From Gemmatimonadales bacterium (GTDB taxonomy: Bacteria > Gemmatimonadota > Gemmatimonadetes > Gemmatimonadales > GWC2-71-9), in NCBI GenBank assembly GCA_025924275.1, contig JAICEH010000002.1:1-27180 (forward strand): a DNA stretch of 27,180 nt, written 5' to 3'. How positions within the stretch are numbered: position 1 is the first letter of the stretch; each line of letters begins with the position of its first letter. The translations under genes and the position numbers were made by a program. This document shows positions 14,282-27,080 of the stretch, one piece after another. The notes under the pieces are model-generated. The model did no database searches. It was not told where the DNA came from and worked only from the letters and a program-made list of their open reading frames with translations.

Positions 14282-15931
14282 ATGCGCACCTTGCTCGCCA
14301 TCGCCTCCCTCGTGTTCGCCGCCGCGTGTGCCCCCGCGCCCCCGCCGGCCGACCTCGTCGTCTTCGGCCGGGTGTGGACCGGGGACACCGCCCGGCCCTC
14401 CGCCGGCGCGATCGCCGTCCGGGGCGACACCATCGTGGCGGTGGGCGACAGTGCGGAGGTCGCGCGGCTGGTGGGCGAGGGGACGGAGGTGCTGGCGAAC
14501 GGCGCCGGTCTCGTGACGCCCGGCTTCGCCGACGCCCACACCCACTTCACCGACGGCGGCTTCCAGCTCGTCAGCGTGGACCTGCGGGATGCCGACACGC
14601 CCGAGGAGTTCGTGCGCCGCATCAAGGCCTTCGCCGCCACGAAGCCGAAGGGCACCTGGATCACCGGTGGGGACTGGGATCACGAGCGCTGGCCCGGGAC
14701 TCCGCTGCCGCGCCACGAGTGGCTCGACTCGGTGACCCCCGACCACCCGGTGTTCGTCCAGCGGCTGGACGGCCACATGGCGGTGGCCAACAGCCTCGCC
14801 CTCCGGCTCGCGGGCGTCTCGCGCACCACCCCGGACGTGGCCGGCGGGGAGATCGTGCGCGACCCGTCGGGGAACCCGACCGGGGTCCTCAAGGATGCCG
14901 CCGCCTCGCTGGTCTATGCCGCGGTGCCGGCCCCGACCGCGGAGCAGCGCGATTCCGCGCTGGCCCGCGCGCTCGCCTTCGCGGCCTCCCGGGGCGTGAC
15001 CGCCGTCGGCTATGTGAGCGCCTACCTCTCCGACCTCGGCACCTTCCAGCGGGCCAAGGCCGCCGGCACGCTCACCCTCCGCGCCAACCTCTATTTCCCG
15101 CTGGAGCAGTGGCGCTGGGTGGCCGACACCGTGGCCCGGATCGGCGCCGGGGATGGCTGGCTCCGGATCGACGGCGTCAAGGGCTACGTGGACGGCTCGC
15201 TGGGCTCGACCACCGCCCTCTTCTACGAGCCCTACCTCGACGCGCCGGGCACGCGTGGCCTCTTCGTGACCCCGGAGGCCCAGCTCCGGGCCGAGATCGG
15301 CGGGGCCGACTCCGCCGGGCTGCAGGTGGTGGTGCACGCCATCGGCGAGCGGGCCAACGGCGTGCTGCTCGACATCTTCGACAGCGTGGCGGCCGCCCAC
15401 GGCCCGCGCGACCGGCGCTTCCGCATCGAGCACGCCCAGCACCTCCGGCCGGCCGACATCGGGCGGATCGCGCGGTCCGGCGTCATCGCCTCGATGCAGC
15501 CCTACCACGCCATCGACGACGGCCGCTGGGCGGAGAAGCGCATCGGGGCGGAGCGGATCCGGACCACCTACGCCTTCCGCTCCCTGATCGACTCCGGGGC
15601 CGTCCTGGCCTTCGGTTCCGACTGGACGGTGGCCCCGCTCGACCCGATTCTCGGCCTCCACGCCGCGGTCACCCGGCGGACCCTCGACGGCCTCCACCCC
15701 GGCGGCTGGGTGCCGGCGGAGAAGATCTCCCTGGACGAGGCGCTCCGCGCCTACACCCTGGGCAACGCGCAGGCGGTCGGGGCCGAGGCCAGGCGGGGCG
15801 TGATCCGGCCCGGCGCCTGGGCCGACCTCGTGCTCCTCGACCGCGACCTCTTCGCCGTGCCCGACTCGACGATCGGGGAGGCCCGGGTGCAGGCGACCGT
15901 GGTGGGCGGACGCGTGGTGTATCGGCGCTGA
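14282..15931 (+). CDS. Exported metal-dependent amidohydrolase (YtcJ/amidohydrolase 3 family)
   Basis: The 549-residue protein is a TIM-barrel amidohydrolase flanked by a split beta-sandwich (about 20-80 and the C-terminal 60 residues, ending ADLVLLDRDLF). Metal-binding motifs are FADAHTHF (His86, His88), a histidine in VVVHAIGERAN, His in RIEHAQHLRP and the catalytic Asp in FGSDWTVAPLDP. These match the YtcJ-like amidohydrolase 3 family, whose substrates are mostly unknown N-acyl or cyclic amides. The N-terminus MRTLLAIASLVFAAAC suggests export as a lipoprotein with Cys16, though FAAAC is a weak lipobox. It ends 230 bases before the TPR operon, from which it is separated by a promoter-like region. 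Confidence 0.9.
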   Translation: MRTLLAIASLVFAAACAPAPPPADLVVFGRVWTGDTARPSAGAIAVRGDTIVAVGDSAEVARLVGEGTEVLANGAGLVTPGFADAHTHFTDGGFQLVSVDLRDADTPEEFVRRIKAFAATKPKGTWITGGDWDHERWPGTPLPRHEWLDSVTPDHPVFVQRLDGHMAVANSLALRLAGVSRTTPDVAGGEIVRDPSGNPTGVLKDAAASLVYAAVPAPTAEQRDSALARALAFAASRGVTAVGYVSAYLSDLGTFQRAKAAGTLTLRANLYFPLEQWRWVADTVARIGAGDGWLRIDGVKGYVDGSLGSTTALFYEPYLDAPGTRGLFVTPEAQLRAEIGGADSAGLQVVVHAIGERANGVLLDIFDSVAAAHGPRDRRFRIEHAQHLRPADIGRIARSGVIASMQPYHAIDDGRWAEKRIGAERIRTTYAFRSLIDSGAVLAFGSDWTVAPLDPILGLHAAVTRRTLDGLHPGGWVPAEKISLDEALRAYTLGNAQAVGAEARRGVIRPGAWADLVLLDRDLFAVPDSTIGEARVQATVVGGRVVYRR

Positions 15932-15942
15932 CGCCGGGCCCG

Positions 15943-15965
15943 GTGCCGCCGGCGGGCCTCGGCAC
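15943..15965 (+). terminator. Weak hairpin after the amidohydrolase gene
   Basis: Six-bp arms GTGCCG and CGGCAC with an 11-base GC-rich loop begin 11 bases after the stop codon. There is no T-run. This is a weak terminator candidate. Confidence 0.2.
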
Positions 15966-16004
15966 AGTGGCCCCACGCTGTCGCGTCGCTGTCCGCCGGT
16001 ACAC

Positions 16005-16022
16005 CCTGTCAATCTTGATAGG
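16005..16022. promoter_or_regulatory. Operator-like dyad before the TPR-protease operon
   Basis: CCTGTCAA and TTGATAGG form an 8-bp imperfect inverted repeat around TC, with one mismatch that would be G-T. It is an AT-richer spot in GC-rich sequence and abuts the predicted -35 hexamer at 16023. The position suits a regulator binding site, but no regulator gene is adjacent. Confidence 0.35.
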
Positions 16023-16051
16023 TTGCGCCCGCCGGGGCGGCGGGTTATGTT
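16023..16051 (+). promoter_or_regulatory. Candidate promoter of the TPR-TPR-S41 operon
   Basis: TTGCGC (16023-16028), a 17-bp spacer and TATGTT (16046-16051) form a plausible housekeeping-type promoter, weak at the -35. It would give a leader of about 100 bases before the ATG at 16162. No ribosome site is seen in that leader. Confidence 0.4.
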
Positions 16052-16161
16052 GAGCCGGTTCGCGCGCGCCTGGCCGGGCGCGCTGCGGATGACGCGTCCC
16101 GCCGCACCCCCCTGGCGGCCGCCGGGCACCCCGGTGCCCACCACGCCCGACCACAATCGAC

Positions 16162-17373
16162 ATGACCTGCTCCGTACGGCACGCCGGTGCCGCCCTGGCG
16201 CTCGCGCTGTCCCTGGCTGGCGATCCCGCGCCGGCGGTGGCCCAGCGCGGAACCCTGCTGGTCCCCATCGACCAGCTCGAGCTCCGCGCCACCCGCGACA
16301 GCGGCGACGCCGCGGCCCAGTACGACCTCGGGCTGGCCTACCTCGTCAAGCGCCGGCCCGACGACGCCGAGCGCGCCTTCCGCTCCGCCCTGGCGGTCGA
16401 CTCCCGGTTCGCGCCCGCCTACCTGGGCCTGGCCGCGCTGCCCTATGCGCGGCGCCCGGCCCTGTGGAGGGAGGTGGGGCGGGACAAGGTGCCCGCGGAG
16501 TGGGAGCCCGCCCTCGAGGAGGCCGACGGCTGGCGCCGCCGTGCCGTGATGATCGACCCGCTGGTGGACCTCAAGGTCCTGGTCGCCGTGGCGCCGCCGC
16601 GGGAGGCGATGGGCCTCTCGAAGCGCGAGCTTGCCATCTACACCGAGCTGGTGAAGGGGTTCGAGTACTTCTGGGATGGCCGGTACCAGCAGGCCTTCGA
16701 CTGGTTCCACCAGTGGTATGTCTACGCCGAGAAGGAGCGCCGGAAGGACGACGAGGGCGATGCGGTGCCGAGCTGGCTGCTCTGGTACCACGGCCTCTCC
16801 GCCGCCCACATCCTCGACTACGCGACGGCGCTCCGCGACTTCGGCGAGCTGCTGGCGCGCGCCACGCGGGAGGACGAGGATCCCGACAAGCTCCACCTCC
16901 TGATCTCCGACGCGAACGACTTCCGCTACGTGCTCGCCGTCCTCAATCAGCGGGCCGAGCGGCTGCACCCGGCCACCCTCCTCCTCGAGGAGGTCCTGAC
17001 CCACGACCTGGGCCACTACGCGGCCCACTCCCGGCTCGCCGACATCCACGAGGCACAGAAGCGCTGGGGCGCCGCGGTCCGGGAGCGCGAGCGGGCCCTC
17101 GCCTCCAATCCGGACGACCCCGGCCTGCTGTTCGACCTGGGCTACACCCTCGGCCGGGCGGGCCGGATGGGCGAGGCCGTGGAGCCCCTCCGGCGCGCCT
17201 ACGCACAGAACCCCCGGAACCCGCGCATCAGCTTCATCCTGGGCGAGGTGCTGCAGAGCCTCGGCCGGCGGGACGAGGCCCGCGAGGTCTGGAGCGCCTT
17301 CCTCGCCATCGCCCCCGCCTCGTTCTCCACCCAGGCCGCCGCCGTCCGCGCGAAGCTGGCGGACGCCTCCTGA
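16162..17373 (+). CDS. Secreted TPR-repeat protein, first paralog
   Basis: The 403-residue protein starts with a signal peptide (hydrophobic AALALALSLAG, cleavage expected near AVAQ) and is otherwise built of helical TPR-like repeats. Clear repeats are AAQYDLGLAYLVKRRPDDAE (about 50-70), the DYATALRDFGELLARA region (about 225), YAAHSRLADIHEAQKRWGAA (near 290), PGLLFDLGYTLGRAGRMGEA and PRISFILGEVLQSLGRRDEA. The middle section (ALEEADGWRRRAVMIDPLVD and onward) is shared with the next gene. There is no catalytic motif, so it is a binding or scaffold protein in the periplasm or outside the cell. It is followed after 19 bases by a paralog and then by a secreted S41 protease. That order suggests it presents substrates to the protease, by analogy with NlpI-Prc and LbcA-CtpA. 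Confidence 0.87.
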   Translation: MTCSVRHAGAALALALSLAGDPAPAVAQRGTLLVPIDQLELRATRDSGDAAAQYDLGLAYLVKRRPDDAERAFRSALAVDSRFAPAYLGLAALPYARRPALWREVGRDKVPAEWEPALEEADGWRRRAVMIDPLVDLKVLVAVAPPREAMGLSKRELAIYTELVKGFEYFWDGRYQQAFDWFHQWYVYAEKERRKDDEGDAVPSWLLWYHGLSAAHILDYATALRDFGELLARATREDEDPDKLHLLISDANDFRYVLAVLNQRAERLHPATLLLEEVLTHDLGHYAAHSRLADIHEAQKRWGAAVRERERALASNPDDPGLLFDLGYTLGRAGRMGEAVEPLRRAYAQNPRNPRISFILGEVLQSLGRRDEAREVWSAFLAIAPASFSTQAAAVRAKLADAS

Positions 17374-17392
17374 CCCTTCCACGGACCAGCCG

Positions 17393-18598
17393 ATGACCAC
17401 CCGCTTCCGCCCCCGTCGCGCGTGGCGCGCGCTCCTCGCCACCGCCGCGGTCCTCTTCCTCGCCTCGACCGCCGACGCCCAGCGGCTCAAGGTGGGCCTG
17501 CCCCTCAAGGACCTCCAGGCCGCAGCCCTGCGCGACAGCAACGACGCCGTGGCCCACTACAACGTGGGGCTCGGATTCTGGAGTGCGAAGAAGTACGACG
17601 AGGCCCAGGCCGCCCTCGAGGCCGCCCTCGAGCTGGATCCCCGGCTGGCGCCCGCCCACATCGCGCTGGCCTACCTGCCCTACGCACGCCGGGGCAAGCT
17701 CTGGGAGGAGGTGCTGCTGGGCACCGTGCCGGAGGAATGGCGGAAGCCGATGGAGGAGAGCGACCACCACTACCGGGCGGCGTTCCTCATCGATCCCCTC
17801 GTGGACATGCGGATCGTAGCCGCCGTGACACCGGGCAAGGCCCTGGCCTTCGAGATGCTGCCCGAGTACGCGAAGGTCTACGACCTGCTCTTCCGCGGGT
17901 TCGACGAATTCCAGGAGGGCAAGTACGAGGCGGCACTGGGCCGCTTCAACAACCTGATGCGGGAGCTGGGCTGGGACACCCACCAGCGCGACGCGCCCAA
18001 CAGCATCTTCTGGATGCGGGGGCTCGCGTTCGGCCAGCTCCGGCGCTGGGAGGAGGCCAAGCAGGACTTCACCGTCCTCCTGACCCGCGCCCAGGAGCGC
18101 GAGGCCGGGGACTCGCTCACCCACATCCCGCTCCGGACCAACGAGTACCGCTACGTGCTCGCCTACCTGGACCACCGCGCGGGCAACCTGCCCGGCGCGG
18201 CCCGGCTCTATAGCGAGGCGGTGGAGGCCGACATCGGGCTCTACATGGGGCACGTGCAGCTCGCGGCCATCCACGAGGCCCAGGGTCGGGTGCCCGAGGC
18301 CATCACGGAGCGCCGGGCCGCGATCAACGCGAACCCCGACGACGCCACCCTGGTGCGCGACCTCGGGCTGACCCTCGGCAAGGCCGGCCGGCTCGAGGAG
18401 GCCCTGGTCCCGCTCAACGAGGCCGCGGAGCGCCTGCCGCGGGACCCGACGGCACAGCTCTACCTCGGGCTCGTCCACTTCGACCTGCAGCACCACGCCG
18501 AGGCCCGCGCCGCGCTGGAGCGGTTCCTGGCGCTGGCGCCGGCCCGGATGGAGCGCCAGATCACGCTCGCCAGGGCCAAGCTCGCGGAGATTCCCTGA
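17393..18598 (+). CDS. Secreted TPR-repeat protein, second paralog
   Basis: The 401-residue protein has a signal peptide (ALLATAAVLFLASTADA, cleavage before QRL) and TPR repeats throughout: DAVAHYNVGLGFWSAKKYDE, LAPAHIALAYLPYARR, GHVQLAAIHEAQGRVPEA, LVRDLGLTLGKAGRLEEA and AQLYLGLVHFDLQHHAEA. It is a diverged tandem duplicate of the preceding gene: the two share YARR..LW.EV, VP.EW, IDPLVD and HEAQ.R followed by NPDD in the same order and at near-equal length. No enzyme motif is present. The stop lies one base before the S41 protease start, so the two genes are translated from one message. Keeping two copies suggests separate partners or a heteromeric complex. Confidence 0.87.
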   Translation: MTTRFRPRRAWRALLATAAVLFLASTADAQRLKVGLPLKDLQAAALRDSNDAVAHYNVGLGFWSAKKYDEAQAALEAALELDPRLAPAHIALAYLPYARRGKLWEEVLLGTVPEEWRKPMEESDHHYRAAFLIDPLVDMRIVAAVTPGKALAFEMLPEYAKVYDLLFRGFDEFQEGKYEAALGRFNNLMRELGWDTHQRDAPNSIFWMRGLAFGQLRRWEEAKQDFTVLLTRAQEREAGDSLTHIPLRTNEYRYVLAYLDHRAGNLPGAARLYSEAVEADIGLYMGHVQLAAIHEAQGRVPEAITERRAAINANPDDATLVRDLGLTLGKAGRLEEALVPLNEAAERLPRDPTAQLYLGLVHFDLQHHAEARAALERFLALAPARMERQITLARAKLAEIP

Positions 18599-18599
18599 C

Positions 18600-20129
18600 A
18601 TGCGGAGACCCCTCGTGCTCGCGCTCGCGCTCGCCTGGCCCGCCCCGGTCGCGGCCCAGGGGGCGGCGTACGAGCAGCTCCAGGCCTTCTCCGGCGTGCT
18701 GAACCACGTCCGTGCCAACTACGTGGACGCCGTGGCGTTCCCGGAACTCGTCCGGGCATCCATCAATGGGATGCTCCGGGCGCTCGACCCGCACAGCTAC
18801 TTCACCAGCCGGGCCGACTGGGAGCGGATGTCTGCCCTCGAGCGGGGCGAGCTGGCCGTCGTCGGCCTCCAGCTCGAGGACGGCGAGCGCCACGTGGTGG
18901 TGCTCGGGGTCGTGGCCGACGGGCCTGCCGAGCGGGCGGGCGTGGCGCCCGGCGACCGGCTGCTGGCGGTGGACGACACCGTGGTGGCTGGGCGCCGGGC
19001 CGCGGACCTGACCCTACGCCTGGCCGGGAGCAGGGGCTCCCGGGTCCGCCTCCGGCTCGAGCGGGGGCCGGTGCTCGCCCCGGAGACCTATTCGGTCTCC
19101 CTGAAGCGCGACGACGTTCGCACCTCGGCGGTGCCGGAGGGCAGGCTCCTGGCCGACCGGCGCTCCGGCTGGGTGCGACTGCAGGAGTTCGACGCCCAGG
19201 CCGCCGAGGACCTGCGCCGGGAGATCCGCCGGCTGCGGAAGGCCGGCGCGGCCCGGATGGTGCTCGACCTCCGGCGCAATCCCGGGGGCCTGGTCGAGGA
19301 GGCGGTCGACGTGGCCGCCCTCTTCCTCCCGGCCGATGCACTGGTCTTCTCCACCCACGGGCGGAAGCGCGCCGTCGAGGAGGAGTACCGCACGAAGAAG
19401 GCGGGCGAGTTCGCCGACCTCCCGCTGGTCCTGCTGGTGGACGCCGGGAGCGCGAGCGCGGCCGAGGCGCTGGCCGGGTCGCTCCAGGACCACGACCGCG
19501 CGCTCCTCGTCGGCCGGCGCACCTTCGGCAAGGCACTGATGCAGGCGCCCTTCGTGGTGGCACCCACCGGCGACGTGGTCTGGCTGACCGTCGGCCGGGT
19601 GGCCACCCCGAGCGGCCGCATCATCCAGCGGGCCTATCGCGGGGTCGGCGTGGAGCAGTACCGGAGCCTGGCCGGGCGCGGCGGAGCGGAGGCCGACACC
19701 GCCGCGGAGTTCCGCACCGACGCCGGGCGCGTGGTGCGGGGTGGCGGGGGCATCCTGCCGGATGTCGAGGTCCCGGCGCCGGCGGACCTGCCGGCGTGGT
19801 GGGGGGCCGCCGCGGACAGCGGACTGGTCCTCGCCGTGGCCGACAGCGCCGGCACCCAGCTCCCGGCCGATCCCGTGGCCTGGGCCTCCGACCGCGCGGC
19901 GTGGGACACGCTGTTCGACCGGTTGCTGGAGCGGAGTCGCGCCCGGTTCGGGCGCCTGCCCGATCCCGCGCCGGCCGAGCGGGAACGCATGGCGTGGCTC
20001 CTCGCCCGGCGTGCCGCGTCCGTCCGATGGCCCGGCGGCGCCGACGCCTTCACCGCCGCCACGGACCCGGATATCCTCGCGGCACTCTCCCGGATGGACC
20101 AGCTCCCGGGACTGTTGCAGGCCAGGTAG
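18600..20129 (+). CDS. Secreted PDZ-containing S41 carboxy-terminal processing protease
   Basis: The 509-residue protein has a signal peptide (RPLVLALALAWPAPVAA), an N-terminal helical region with LDPHSYF, a PDZ domain (about 85-165; core DGPAERAGVAPGDRLLAVDD) and an S41 protease domain. The catalytic Ser286 lies in GSASAAEALAG and the general-base Lys311 in TFGKALMQ, 25 residues apart as in Tsp/Prc. DLRRNPGG is the conserved S41 strand. After the core, a C-terminal tail of about 110 residues (from about residue 395) has no recognised domain. The ATG follows the TPR stop by one base, with GGAG about 10 bases upstream. Such proteases trim or degrade periplasmic proteins from their C-termini and often need TPR adaptors, which the two upstream genes could supply. 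Confidence 0.92.
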   Translation: MRRPLVLALALAWPAPVAAQGAAYEQLQAFSGVLNHVRANYVDAVAFPELVRASINGMLRALDPHSYFTSRADWERMSALERGELAVVGLQLEDGERHVVVLGVVADGPAERAGVAPGDRLLAVDDTVVAGRRAADLTLRLAGSRGSRVRLRLERGPVLAPETYSVSLKRDDVRTSAVPEGRLLADRRSGWVRLQEFDAQAAEDLRREIRRLRKAGAARMVLDLRRNPGGLVEEAVDVAALFLPADALVFSTHGRKRAVEEEYRTKKAGEFADLPLVLLVDAGSASAAEALAGSLQDHDRALLVGRRTFGKALMQAPFVVAPTGDVVWLTVGRVATPSGRIIQRAYRGVGVEQYRSLAGRGGAEADTAAEFRTDAGRVVRGGGGILPDVEVPAPADLPAWWGAAADSGLVLAVADSAGTQLPADPVAWASDRAAWDTLFDRLLERSRARFGRLPDPAPAERERMAWLLARRAASVRWPGGADAFTAATDPDILAALSRMDQLPGLLQAR

Positions 20130-20153
20130 TCGTCACCCGGAGCAGGTTCGGCT

Positions 20154-20181
20154 GCCGGGCTTCCCTCGCTGGAGGCCCGGC
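20154..20181 (+). terminator. Strong hairpin after the S41 protease gene
   Basis: An 11-bp stem (GCCGGGCTTCC with GGAGGCCCGGC, one G-U pair) and a 6-base loop begin 24 bases after the stop codon. The tail is not T-rich, so intrinsic termination is only likely, not shown. It lies before the E1 gene and probably closes the TPR-protease operon. Confidence 0.45.
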
Positions 20182-20254
20182 GGCCCGCAGCTTATCTTCG
20201 GGGCAGCCCCGCGGGTCGTGCCGCCCGCCCCGGCTCACCCTGACCCCCGCCGCC

Positions 20255-22387
20255 ATGGCTACCCGCCCGACCCCCCGGACGAAGTCCACGCCGTCCTCCC
20301 GGCTCGAGAAGGCCGAGCTGCTCGACCTCTACCGGGTCATGCTGCTCTCCCGCCGGCTCGACGACAAGGAGATCCAGCTCAAGCGGCAGAACCGCATCTT
20401 CTTCCAGATCTCGGGGGCGGGTCACGAGGCGGTCCTCGCCGCGGCGGCCCGGGTGTTCAAGCCCGGCTACGACTGGTTCTACACCTACTATCGCGATCGC
20501 GCCCTCTGCCTCGGCCTCGGCATGACCGCCACCGAGCAGCTCCTGAGCGCCGTGGCAGCGGCCGACGACCCGAACTCCGGCGGCCGGCAGATGCCGAGCC
20601 ACTGGGGACACAAGGACCTCAACATCGTCACCGCCTCCAGCCCGACCGGCACCCAGTTCCTCCAGGCCGTGGGCTGCGCCGAGGCCTGGAGCAAGTACAG
20701 CCGGATCGAGGCGATCCCCGACCGGGAGCGGCGGATCCGGGGGGACGAGGTGGTGTTCGTCTCCTCCGGGGACGGCACGACCAGCGAAGGGGAGTTCTGG
20801 GAGGCGTTGAGCAGCGCCTGCAACCTCCGGCTGCCCGTCGTCTTCGTGATCGAGGACAACAAGTACGCCATCTCGGTCCCGGTCGAGGTGAACACGCCGG
20901 GGGGCTCGATCTCCCGGCTGGTGCGCTCGTTCCCCGGCCTGCTGGTGGAGGAGGTGGACGGCTGCGACCCGCGCGCGTCCTACGACGTGCTCACCCGCGC
21001 GGTGGAATACGCCCGGCAGCGGAAGGGCCCGGCGCTGGTCCACGCGCACGTGATCCGGCCCTACAGCCACTCGCTCTCCGACGACGAGGTGTTCTACCGG
21101 CCGCCGGCGGAGCGCGCGGCGGACGCGGAGCGGGACCCGATCACCTGCTACCCGCGGGAGCTGGTGGAGGAGGGGATCGCCACGCCGGCCGAGATCGAGG
21201 CCATCCGCCAGGAGGTGGATGCCGAGGTCGAGACCGCGACCGAGGTGGCCCTCGCCGCCCCGCAGCCGGCGCTGGACACGGTGTACGACTACGTCTACTC
21301 GCCCGACGTGGACCCGACGGGCGAGCCGTTCGACACCGAGGACGACCCCCAGTTCACCGGCGAGCCCACCACGATGGTGGACCTGCTGAACGGCTGCCTC
21401 AAGGACGAGATGGCGCGCGACCCGCGCATCCTGCTGTTCGGCGAGGACGTGGCCGACGCGAGCCGGGAGCAGCACCTCCCGGAGGTGAAGGGGAAGGGCG
21501 GCGTCTTCAAGGTCACCTGGGGGCTCCAGCGCCAGTTCGGGAGCGACCGGGTGTACAACTCGCCGCTGGCCGAGGCGAACATCGTGGGCCGCGCCATCGG
21601 GCTCGCCACCCGGGGGCTCAAGCCGGTGGTCGAGATCCAGTTCTTCGACTACATCTGGCCGGCGTACATGCAGCTCCGGGACGAGCTGGCCCTGATCCGC
21701 TGGCGCTCCAACAACGCGTTCTCCGCGCCGGTCGTGGTGCGGGTCACCTACGGCGGGTACCTCCGGGGCGGGTCGGTCTACCACTCCCAGACCGGTGCCG
21801 CGGTGTTCACCGGCGTGCCCGGGCTCCGGGTGGTCTGCCCCGCCACCGCGCTCGACGCGAACGGGCTGCTCCGCACCGCCATCCGCTGCGACGACCCGGT
21901 CATCTTCCTCGAGCACAAGCACCTCTACCGCCAGACCTACAACAAGGCACCGAACCCGGGACCGAACTTCATGATCCCGTTCGGCAAGGCGAAGGTGGTG
22001 CGGGAGGGCCGGGACCTGACCATCGTGACCTACGGCGCGGTGGTCCAGCGGGCCCTGGTGGCGGCACGGGAGATGGAGGAGGCGGGCGGCCCGAGCGTCG
22101 AGGTGATCGACCTGCGCTCCCTCTCCCCGGTGGATTGGGAGACGGTCTACGCCTCGGTCCGGAAGACGAACCGGGTGATCGTGGCCTACGAGGACTCGCT
22201 CAGCTGGGGCTACGGGTCGGAGATCGCGGCGCGGATCGCCGACGAGGCGTTCGCCTGGCTGGACGCGCCGGTGCGCCGGGTGGCGGCCACCGACACGTTC
22301 GTGGCCTACGCGCCGGAGCTCGAGGACGTCATCCTGCCGCAGGTGGAGTCGCTCCGCCGGGCGGCGGAGGAGCTGGCCGCGTTCTGA
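20255..22387 (+). CDS. 2-oxo acid dehydrogenase E1 component, fused alpha and beta subunits
   Basis: The 710-residue protein is a thiamine diphosphate-dependent E1 that decarboxylates a 2-oxo acid, probably branched-chain or pyruvate, and passes the acyl group to a lipoyl E2. Residues about 15-345 are the alpha half, with the TPP/Mg motif starting GDGTTSEGEFWEAL (Gly172-Asp173-Gly174) and ending EDNKY (Asn202). A linker of about 25 residues (YSPDVDPTGEPFDTEDDPQF) leads to the beta half from about 372, with LLFGEDVA, SPLAEANIVGRAIGLA, IQFFDYIWPAYMQL and DLRSLSPVDWETV. In most bacteria these halves are separate genes; fused forms occur in Bacteroidota and related groups. No E2 or E3 gene lies nearby, so it depends on subunits encoded elsewhere. 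No ribosome site is seen; TATCTT at 20193 may be a -10. Confidence 0.92.
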   Translation: MATRPTPRTKSTPSSRLEKAELLDLYRVMLLSRRLDDKEIQLKRQNRIFFQISGAGHEAVLAAAARVFKPGYDWFYTYYRDRALCLGLGMTATEQLLSAVAAADDPNSGGRQMPSHWGHKDLNIVTASSPTGTQFLQAVGCAEAWSKYSRIEAIPDRERRIRGDEVVFVSSGDGTTSEGEFWEALSSACNLRLPVVFVIEDNKYAISVPVEVNTPGGSISRLVRSFPGLLVEEVDGCDPRASYDVLTRAVEYARQRKGPALVHAHVIRPYSHSLSDDEVFYRPPAERAADAERDPITCYPRELVEEGIATPAEIEAIRQEVDAEVETATEVALAAPQPALDTVYDYVYSPDVDPTGEPFDTEDDPQFTGEPTTMVDLLNGCLKDEMARDPRILLFGEDVADASREQHLPEVKGKGGVFKVTWGLQRQFGSDRVYNSPLAEANIVGRAIGLATRGLKPVVEIQFFDYIWPAYMQLRDELALIRWRSNNAFSAPVVVRVTYGGYLRGGSVYHSQTGAAVFTGVPGLRVVCPATALDANGLLRTAIRCDDPVIFLEHKHLYRQTYNKAPNPGPNFMIPFGKAKVVREGRDLTIVTYGAVVQRALVAAREMEEAGGPSVEVIDLRSLSPVDWETVYASVRKTNRVIVAYEDSLSWGYGSEIAARIADEAFAWLDAPVRRVAATDTFVAYAPELEDVILPQVESLRRAAEELAAF

Positions 22388-22394
22388 GCCGGGC

Positions 22395-24305
<1,911 letters not shown>

Positions 24306-24648
24306 CCCGGAGCTGACCTCGCTCGGCGTCAGGACGGAGTGATCGGAAGGTAGCTGTTGAATCTGTGCGCCTTCTTGGCTTGTGGCAACGACTTGGGTGA
24401 CGGTTCAAACTGCATCATCTAGACGGGGTCGCGCCGCGGGGAGTTTCGCTTCGGTTCCACGCCGCAATGGCAGGATCGGCCATTCCGGCTCCGGACCGGG
24501 CTGCCGGATGGGCCGCTCCGCGAACCAAACCACGGTCCAGCGCGTATCTTGGGACGTCGGGCGGTGGCACGCCGGGTGCTTTGATGTGCCCGACCACTTG
24601 CCGTGACTGCCGATCCGCCCTGCCGGCGGAGGGCCGAGGAGAACCGCA
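24306..24648. other. Intergenic region between divergent kinase and lon genes
   Basis: This 343-bp region is the only long gap without a gene. The part at about 24340-24420 is clearly less GC-rich than its surroundings and must hold the promoters of one or both genes, but no convincing -35/-10 pair is found. TATCTT at 24545-24550 is a possible -10 for lon without a matching -35. TCCGCC-CTGCC-GGCGGA (24614-24630) is a 6-bp hairpin just before the lon ribosome site. No CIRCE palindrome (TTAGCACTC type) or clear heat-shock sigma site is seen. No open frame here looks like a gene. Confidence 0.6.
24636..24641 (+). promoter_or_regulatory. Shine-Dalgarno GAGGAG of lon
   Basis: GAGGAG lies 7 bases before the ATG at 24649 and fixes the start. 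The small hairpin at 24614-24630 ends six bases upstream of it and could affect access of the ribosome. Confidence 0.8.
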
Positions 24649-27069
<2,421 letters not shown>

Positions 27070-27080
27070 GAGGGGCAGGG

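Noticed and set aside
24306..24648. CIRCE or sigma-32 heat-shock element before lon
   Set aside because: No TTAGCACTC/GAGTGCTAA dyad and no CTTGAA / CCCCAT-type pair at proper spacing was found.
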